NCBI GenBank assembly: GCA_021161885.1
Contig: JAGGZS010000060.1
Location: 1-7,364 of the forward strand
Source: a bacterium
GTDB taxonomy: Bacteria > Auribacterota > Auribacteria > Auribacterales > Auribacteraceae
Length of the DNA stretch: 7,364 nucleotides
Direction of reading: 5' to 3'
The translations under genes and the position numbers were made by a program. Below the pieces are notes generated by a model. That model was not told where the DNA came from. It saw only the letters and a list, made by a program, of their open reading frames with translations, and did no database searches. The stretch's first letter is position 1. Every line of letters starts with the position of its first letter. Below are positions 1 to 4,658 of this stretch, piece by piece.

Positions 1-2
1 TC

Positions 3-530
3 AAAAACTACAACCATTTACACACTTTTTATGACACACCTGATTTAGACGAAAATGCGTTGATGGCAGGGCAGAAATTATCCGACGAGAAAAAAATATC
101 CATTAGGTTCGAAGCTGGTTCGGCTAACTGTATTCCTCTACCAGATGAAACCGTAGATTATATCGTTATTAGAAAAGCGTTGCAATATTTTTCCCCTCTC
201 GCTGACTGCATAGGCGAAGTTCATAGAGTTTTAAAACCGGGCGGAAAATTTTTTATTATAAAACATATAAATTTTCCGGTTTATCCTTTGTATTATTTTC
301 TTAAACAAGGAAATAGAGATTTTTTAAATAAAAAAGGTTATTACGCTCATTTAAACTGCTGGATATCTTCCGTGAAAATCGTAAAAACACTTAAAAAATA
401 TAAATTTTCCCACTCAACCATTATTCCCACTGATTTTATGGGCAAAGATATATCTAAGCTCAAACCTGTTTTTATTAGAAAAATTCTTGCTCCTTTTGCC
501 CTTCAGCCCTTTATCGTATCGGTTAAATAA
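3..530 (+). CDS. Class I SAM-dependent methyltransferase (Methyltransf_11-like), 5'-truncated by window edge
   Basis: The reading frame is open from the first complete codon at position 3 to the TAA at 528-530, so the TTG at 60 and ATG at 63 are internal codons and the true start lies upstream; 175 residues are visible. The visible part matches the second half of a Rossmann-fold methyltransferase. An Asp-containing segment (DLDEN, residues 14-18) sits where the acidic SAM-ribose loop is expected. Next come a GSANCIPLPDETVDYIV stretch (39-55, motif II/III) and the hallmark EVHRVLKPGGKFFII (72-86). The glycine-rich SAM motif I is not visible and should be just upstream. The C-terminus ends in a plausible last strand (FIVSVK). 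Family membership is clear, but the substrate (small molecule, lipid, quinone or sugar) cannot be told from this half. It is separated from the next gene by 111 nt of AT-rich DNA and is probably its own unit or the end of an upstream operon. Confidence 0.85.
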   Translation, partial: KNYNHLHTFYDTPDLDENALMAGQKLSDEKKISIRFEAGSANCIPLPDETVDYIVIRKALQYFSPLADCIGEVHRVLKPGGKFFIIKHINFPVYPLYYFLKQGNRDFLNKKGYYAHLNCWISSVKIVKTLKKYKFSHSTIIPTDFMGKDISKLKPVFIRKILAPFALQPFIVSVK

Positions 531-641
531 ATTGGTTGTTAAAATATTTTTTATGTAAAATTATGTATGTTTTATACATAATTGCTGATATGATATTATT
601 TATGGTTGTGATATATAAAATTAAAAATTCAAGGTAAAAAC
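531..641 (+). promoter_or_regulatory. Upstream region of the LuxR-type regulator with a triple TTATGTA element
   Basis: This AT-rich intergenic stretch contains TTATGTA at 551-557 and 561-567 and its reverse complement TACATAA at 575-581. The second and third copies form a perfect inverted repeat with 10-bp arms (559-568 and 574-583) around a 5-nt spacer. The two direct copies start 10 bp apart, about one helical turn, as expected for a protein docking on one face of DNA. Possible sigma70-like hexamers are TTGGTT (532-537) and TAAAAT (556-561) with an 18-nt spacer, which would put the repeats over the -10 and transcription start. TATGAT (589-594) is an alternative -10. The inverted repeat is entirely A/T apart from one G or C per arm and has no T-tract after it, so an operator is more likely than an intrinsic terminator. 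AAGG at 631-634, 7 nt before the ATG, serves as ribosome binding site. The promoter hexamers are weak evidence in such AT-rich DNA. Confidence 0.4.
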
Positions 642-1949
642 ATGAAAAGTTTTGCTGTTTTAACCTCGCATTACAGCCCCTGTACGGTATGTAATAAACA
701 AAAAAAAAGTTTTCCTAATCGTGGTTTTGCGGTTTGTTTTTTTTTATTGCTTTTTTCCGCGTTTATCATATTCGGTTCATATCTGATTATAAACAAACCC
801 CATTGGCTTTTACCGGTTTCCGTGCCTGTTATGTTAGTTTCGTGCGTTCTTGCTATAATTGCTTTTTTAAGATGGAACGACTGGCATATTTTGTCATTTT
901 CGTTTATCTATTTGTTTTTGGCTGGAACACAATTGATGGTTTTGCTGTTAGAGCGAACAGCTATTATAAAAGATATTAACTTACTGCATAAAATTGAGGA
1001 TATATCTACTTTTTGCGTAACTACAATAGTTGTGTTGGCTATTTGTTATTTATGGAATTTTTTCGCTTACGTTTATCGGCTTAAAATAGACAATTACGAA
1101 AAAAGCCATGATCTTTCCCAAATGTCACTTATCATAAGTAAACATAATTTGGTTTCTGTCCTAAACGATTGTTATCTTAAAAAACAAGATGGATTGGAAC
1201 GGCATTTTGCTAAAATTTTAAACTATATGCCTGATATTTTCCAGCAGTATGAATCTGTTTGTTCAAGGATAACCGTAAACGATAAGGTTTTTGTTCCCGA
1301 CAATTTTTCGGAAACTCCCCACAGGCTGTCAGCCGAGCTGAAAACCGGCGATAATAAAATAGGCGTGTTAGAAATATTTGTAAACGTTGATGATGAAAAA
1401 TTTGTTTTTTCGGAATCTGACATAAATTTAATAGAGTATATCGCGTTAAATGTATATAGATTTATTGAATACCAGTTTAATATTAATCAGGTTGCCTGTG
1501 GCGCTGAATCGTATAGGATAAAGTATGATGAATTGGAAAAGAAACATTCCGCGTTAATCGATATTTTAGAACAGGTTGAAATGGAAAAGAAAAATATTAA
1601 AGATCAAATAGTATCAAATATAGAAATGGTTTTATTGCCGATGCTGAAAAAAATTGATAAAAAATCTGATACCGCCGAACAGGGGATAATCAATGTTATC
1701 CGTCAGAATTTAAAGACGTTAGGATCATCGTTCGGTTTTAAGATATCGAAAATGGAATCCAAACTCGCTCCGCGAGAAGTGCAAATATGCAATATGATTA
1801 AAAACGGGCTTGCCACCAAAGAAATATCTGATATTTTGAATATTTCGCCAACTACTGTGGATAGGCACAGAAATAATATCCGTAAAAAACTTGGCATTGT
1901 TAAGAAAAATGTCAATTTGACAAGTTATCTGCAAAATATAAATATTTAA
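642..1949 (+). CDS. Membrane-anchored LuxR-family transcriptional regulator (4 TM, GAF-like, coiled coil, HTH)
   Basis: This 435-residue protein looks like a one-component membrane regulator. A short Lys/Arg-rich cytoplasmic N-terminus carries a C14-x-x-C17 motif. Four hydrophobic helices follow at roughly 29-50, 55-76, 83-104 and 121-146, placing the rest in the cytoplasm. Residues about 155-280 resemble a GAF domain, with a typical end (KIGVLEIF, then ESDINLIEYIALNVYRFIE). A coiled coil spans about 289-326, and a linker (VLLPMLKKIDK, 330-340) precedes a complete LuxR/GerE helix-turn-helix at about 374-418 (LAPREVQICNMI, ATKEISDILNISPTTVDRHRNNIRKKLGI). The coiled-coil linker plus LuxR module is a familiar arrangement behind PAS domains in Desulfobacterota regulators; here the sensor part is a membrane and GAF-like module. 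There is no receiver domain, so it is not a direct phosphorelay target. The ATG is supported by AAGG 7 nt upstream. It is probably cotranscribed with the YihY gene 31 nt downstream. The ligand and target genes are unknown. Runs of nine A (700-708) and nine T (737-745) lie near the start. Confidence 0.85.
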   Translation: MKSFAVLTSHYSPCTVCNKQKKSFPNRGFAVCFFLLLFSAFIIFGSYLIINKPHWLLPVSVPVMLVSCVLAIIAFLRWNDWHILSFSFIYLFLAGTQLMVLLLERTAIIKDINLLHKIEDISTFCVTTIVVLAICYLWNFFAYVYRLKIDNYEKSHDLSQMSLIISKHNLVSVLNDCYLKKQDGLERHFAKILNYMPDIFQQYESVCSRITVNDKVFVPDNFSETPHRLSAELKTGDNKIGVLEIFVNVDDEKFVFSESDINLIEYIALNVYRFIEYQFNINQVACGAESYRIKYDELEKKHSALIDILEQVEMEKKNIKDQIVSNIEMVLLPMLKKIDKKSDTAEQGIINVIRQNLKTLGSSFGFKISKMESKLAPREVQICNMIKNGLATKEISDILNISPTTVDRHRNNIRKKLGIVKKNVNLTSYLQNINI

Positions 1950-1980
1950 AAAATTTTAATATAAATATAAGGAGCGTGAA

Positions 1981-3288
1981 ATGTTTAAGAAAATAGTCGG
2001 TTTTTTGGAACATGACATATGGTTTGTCAATAAAAAAACATTAACACCGTTAAAAGCGTTTTTATTGGGTAAACTTCGTATTGTTTCACTTGTAATCAAG
2101 GGTTTTGCGGATGATAACTGTTATCTTAAATCTTCGGCTTTGACATTTTATTCGTTGTTGTCTATTGTGCCTGTAATCGCTATGTCCTTTGGCGTAGCGC
2201 GAGGGTTCGGTATAGATAAAATGCTGGAAAAAAATCTTCGTGATGCGTTACATGGGCACGAGGAGGTATCTGATAAAATTTTTTCCTTCGCCACCTCGTT
2301 GCTTCAAAATACTAAAAGCGGGCTGATAGTCGGTGTAGGCATACTGGTTTTGTTTTGGACGGTAATAAAACTTTTAGGTTATATAGAACATTCTTTTAAT
2401 GATATTTGGGGAGTCAAACAGCATAGATCACTATCGAGAAAAATCAGTGATTATCTTTCAATTATGCTTATCGGTCCTATTCTATTCGTTATATCAAGCA
2501 GTATGACGGTATTTATAGACACAAAATTAGCGGTTATTGCCCAGGACGTTCATCTATCCGCGGGACTGCCTTTTTTACTTAAATGTATCCCCTTAGGTAT
2601 CATGATAATAGCGTTTATGATACTTTATATTTTTATGCCCAATACCCGGGTTAATTTTAAGTCGGCTTTGGCGGGTGCGGTGATAGCTGGGACTCTTTAT
2701 CAGATACTCCAGTTTACATATTTTAATTTCCAGATAGTTACATCCAAATATAACGCTATATACGGTAGTTTTGCCGCTTTGCCATTATTTCTCGTATGGC
2801 TTCAGCTCAGTTGGGTAATTGTGCTGTTCGGATCGGAAATATCGTTTGCGGTTCAGAATGTTGATACCTATGAGTTTGAGTCGGAATCGCTTCATGTAAA
2901 TAATATTTTGAAACGGATTTTAGGGCTGCAAATAGTAAAATTGTGCGTCGATCGTTTCTCTAAAGGGGAGCAGGCGTTGAGCGATGTTCAAATTTCACAG
3001 GTTATGGATATTCCTATTCGTCTTGTGAGGCAAATAATATTTGAGCTGGTTGCCGGAGGTATTCTTTGTGAAATTAAAGGCGGGGAAGATAAAATATCTC
3101 GTTTTCAGCCTGCGTTAAGCGTAAACAAAATAACTATACAATATGTTGTCTCAAAGTTGGATGAGTACGGAAACAGCACTATAGCCCTTGATAATCTTGA
3201 GCATCTTAGGCAGTTTAAAGATAGTTTGAAAATTTTTCAGCAGACCGTAAAAAAGTCGCCGGCTAATATGTTGTTATCCGATATATAA
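1981..3288 (+). CDS. YihY/BrkB family (UPF0761) inner-membrane protein with winged-helix-like C-terminal tail
   Basis: The 435-residue product has the family's features. An N-terminal SSALTFYSLLSIVPVIAM block (51-68) is followed by about six membrane helices, near 51-72, 113-136, 158-180, 195-220, 226-250 and 263-290. An IWGVKQHRSLSRK loop lies at 142-154, and the diagnostic YGSFAALPLFLVWLQLSW...LFGSEISFAVQN segment at 261-293. Family members were once annotated as ribonuclease BN or virulence factor BrkB; that RNase assignment was an error, and the molecular function is still unsettled (transport or envelope roles have been suggested). Residues about 305-435 form a soluble extension. Its 333-378 part (SDVQISQVMDIPIRLVRQIIFELVAGGILCEI) reads like a winged helix; such tails occur in a subset of the family. 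AAGGAG at 1969-1974, 6 nt before the ATG, is a strong ribosome binding site, and the 31-nt gap suggests an operon with the upstream regulator. The gene ends 4 nt from the convergent rhodanese gene. Confidence 0.9.
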   Translation: MFKKIVGFLEHDIWFVNKKTLTPLKAFLLGKLRIVSLVIKGFADDNCYLKSSALTFYSLLSIVPVIAMSFGVARGFGIDKMLEKNLRDALHGHEEVSDKIFSFATSLLQNTKSGLIVGVGILVLFWTVIKLLGYIEHSFNDIWGVKQHRSLSRKISDYLSIMLIGPILFVISSSMTVFIDTKLAVIAQDVHLSAGLPFLLKCIPLGIMIIAFMILYIFMPNTRVNFKSALAGAVIAGTLYQILQFTYFNFQIVTSKYNAIYGSFAALPLFLVWLQLSWVIVLFGSEISFAVQNVDTYEFESESLHVNNILKRILGLQIVKLCVDRFSKGEQALSDVQISQVMDIPIRLVRQIIFELVAGGILCEIKGGEDKISRFQPALSVNKITIQYVVSKLDEYGNSTIALDNLEHLRQFKDSLKIFQQTVKKSPANMLLSDI

Positions 3289-3292
3289 TTAT

Positions 3293-3787
3293 TTACTGCT
3301 GCTCTTGCGTTTCAGTAGGAAGAAGATGGTATATCCATGTTTTTAAGCCTTGTTTATAGTAGTATACTTGGGTATAACCTTTATATTTTAGATATTTAGC
3401 TACGGTTTTGCCGGCGTCAGATTTTTTAGAAGCCCCGTATGCGATAATAATATCATCTTTTTTAACGTCAAGGAATTTATGCCAGTTTGTTTCCGGATCG
3501 GATGCGGGAAGATTTATTGCCCCGGGAATATGTTGGGCATAATAGTGCTCCGGCGGCAATGCATCTACGAAAACAGCTTTTTTCCCGTTCCACAGTTTAT
3601 ACGCAGTCGATGAGTTAATCACAGGTATATGAAATTTACTGAAATCATCGGGTTCTTCAGTTTTTTTATGCCGGGTATTGAAAGTTTTCTCGCCCATAGA
3701 TAAAGCAGGCGGAATAAAAAAAGAGCTGGTAAATAATGAAAGAATCAAAAACATCAGAAAATTATTTATCAATGGTTTATTGGGCAT
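3293..3787 (-). CDS. Exported rhodanese-fold protein lacking the catalytic cysteine
   Basis: This 164-residue protein starts with a signal peptide: Lys4 near the start, a hydrophobic core at about 8-27 and a plausible signal peptidase I site after ALS (28-30), so the mature domain should be periplasmic. An uncleaved N-terminal anchor is the alternative. Residues about 54-155 are a single rhodanese domain: the VFVDALPPEHYYAQHIPGAINLP signature (72-94), strand IIIAYG (113-118), helix KTVAKYLKYKGY (127-138) and VYYYKQGLKTW (141-151). In active rhodaneses the residue after the strand tyrosine is the sulfur-carrying Cys (YC...). Here it is Gly118, and the loop reads GASKKSD. The translation contains no cysteine anywhere. 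The Arg usual after the Asp75 motif (DxR) is also replaced. It is therefore unlikely to be a sulfurtransferase and may be a binding or scaffold domain. GGAGG (complement of 3794-3798), 6 nt upstream of the ATG, fixes the start. The gene is divergent from the glycosyltransferase and convergent with the YihY gene. Confidence 0.85.
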   Translation of the reverse strand: MPNKPLINNFLMFLILSLFTSSFFIPPALSMGEKTFNTRHKKTEEPDDFSKFHIPVINSSTAYKLWNGKKAVFVDALPPEHYYAQHIPGAINLPASDPETNWHKFLDVKKDDIIIAYGASKKSDAGKTVAKYLKYKGYTQVYYYKQGLKTWIYHLLPTETQEQQ

Positions 3788-3815
3788 TTTATGCCTCCGG
3801 CTAAAAAATTATTGT

Positions 3816-3844
3816 TTGCTGTTTGAACAAAACAAATCTATTAT
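3816..3844 (+). promoter_or_regulatory. Possible promoter of the GT2 glycosyltransferase gene
   Basis: TTGCTG (3816-3821) and TATTAT (3839-3844) are spaced by 17 nt, placing a start near 3851 and a leader of about 37 nt. The -35 matches only three positions; TTGAAC (3823-3828) with TATAAA (3844-3849) at 15 nt is an alternative. The -10 overlaps that of the opposite-strand promoter, so the two could compete. A weak inverted repeat, TTGTTT (3812-3817) and AAACAA (3830-3835), flanks the -35 region. Confidence 0.25.
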
Positions 3845-3867
3845 ATAAAAATAAAAATTTCAATCAA
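3840..3867 (-). promoter_or_regulatory. Predicted sigma70-like promoter of the rhodanese-fold gene
   Basis: Reading the minus strand, TTGATT (complement of 3862-3867) and a consensus TATAAT (complement of 3840-3845) are separated by 16 nt. Transcription would begin near 3833, giving a leader of about 45 nt that includes the GGAGG ribosome binding site. A perfect -10 with acceptable spacing makes this one of the better promoter calls in the window, though chance matches are common in AT-rich DNA. Confidence 0.5.
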
Positions 3868-3887
3868 AATAAAAATGGAGATTATAA

Positions 3888-4658
3888 ATGGCGTATGCGG
3901 GTTTAGATAACAATGCGTGCAAGGCGGTTATTGTTATGCCTGCTTATAACGCGGAAAAAACGCTTGAAAAGACTTATGCGGATATTGCTAAAACCGGTGT
4001 AGAAAAAATAATTTTATCCGATGACGCAAGCGCGGACAATACAGTCAGCCTTGCCCAATCGCTTGGCATAGAGGTTATTACTAATGCGATAAATCAGGGT
4101 TACGGGGCTAACCAGAAAAGGTGTTATGACGCGGCGTTAAAATATGACGCTGAATATATCATTATGATTCACCCTGATTACCAGTATGACGCCAAAGTTA
4201 TCCCGTATGCTTTAGGTTTTTTGGAAATAGGCATTTGCGATATAGTCATAGGGTCTCGCATAAGAACAAGGCGCGAAGCCCTGAAAGGTGGGATGCCGCT
4301 GTATAAATATCTATCCAACCGCGTATTAACAATTATAGAAAATTTTGTGTTAGGGCAAAATTTAGGCGATTTTCATTCCGGGTTCAGAATATTCCGAAGA
4401 GAAATTTTTAAAAAAATACCGTACCATAATAATTCCGACTGTTTTGTCTTTGATACGGAGATTCTTTTTCAGTCCGCTTATTTCGGTTTCAGAATAGGCG
4501 ATGTGCCTATACCGACAAGATATTTCCCTGAGGCGTCATCGATAAATTTTTATAAAAGCATAATTTACGGCATAAAAACCTGTTTGGTGATGTTGAAATA
4601 TTGTATGCAAAAAACCGGCATTTTTAGATTTTCAATATTTGAAGAAAAAAGTTTTTAA
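3888..4658 (+). CDS. Family 2 glycosyltransferase (DPM1/GtrB-like), soluble
   Basis: The 256-residue enzyme has a complete GT-A family 2 fold. The first strand is AVIVMPAYNAEKTL (13-26). An acidic nucleotide-binding pair lies in ILSDDASADNT (42-52), followed by NQGYGANQKRCYDAAL (69-84). The DxD-equivalent metal site is in IMIHPDYQYD (92-101). GSR follows at 122-124, then GGMPLYKYLSNR (134-145) and GDFHSGFRIFRR (160-171), and FDTEILFQ (188-195) as catalytic-base region. This pattern fits transferases that move a sugar from a nucleotide donor to a polyprenyl phosphate or a glycan acceptor. Unlike GtrB-type enzymes it has no C-terminal TM pair; residues 222-240 are only moderately hydrophobic, so it is probably cytosolic or peripheral. 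Donor and acceptor cannot be inferred, and no other polysaccharide gene is visible nearby. GGAG at 3877-3880, 7 nt before the ATG, supports the start. Its stop codon overlaps that of the convergent kinase gene. Confidence 0.9.
   Translation: MAYAGLDNNACKAVIVMPAYNAEKTLEKTYADIAKTGVEKIILSDDASADNTVSLAQSLGIEVITNAINQGYGANQKRCYDAALKYDAEYIIMIHPDYQYDAKVIPYALGFLEIGICDIVIGSRIRTRREALKGGMPLYKYLSNRVLTIIENFVLGQNLGDFHSGFRIFRREIFKKIPYHNNSDCFVFDTEILFQSAYFGFRIGDVPIPTRYFPEASSINFYKSIIYGIKTCLVMLKYCMQKTGIFRFSIFEEKSF

Noticed and set aside
60..62. TTG start for the methyltransferase
   Set aside because: The frame is open upstream to the window edge, there is no ribosome binding site, and a start here would lack the SAM-binding motif I and most of the acidic loop.
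559..583. Intrinsic terminator of the methyltransferase gene
   Set aside because: The hairpin is almost entirely A/T and is followed by GCTGATATG rather than a T-tract, so it would terminate poorly; an operator reading fits better.
734..979. 81-codon open frame overlapping the regulator gene
   Set aside because: It lies wholly within the LuxR-type gene in another frame, has no ribosome binding site and its hydrophobic residues follow from T-rich TM codons; considered only as the outcome of possible slippage.
1223..1934. Minus-strand open frames opposite the LuxR-type gene
   Set aside because: Antisense to a complete conserved gene; no independent coding evidence.
642..3288. The regulator and YihY proteins having the same length (435 residues) as a sign of duplication
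   Set aside because: The two sequences share no domain or motif; equal length is coincidence.
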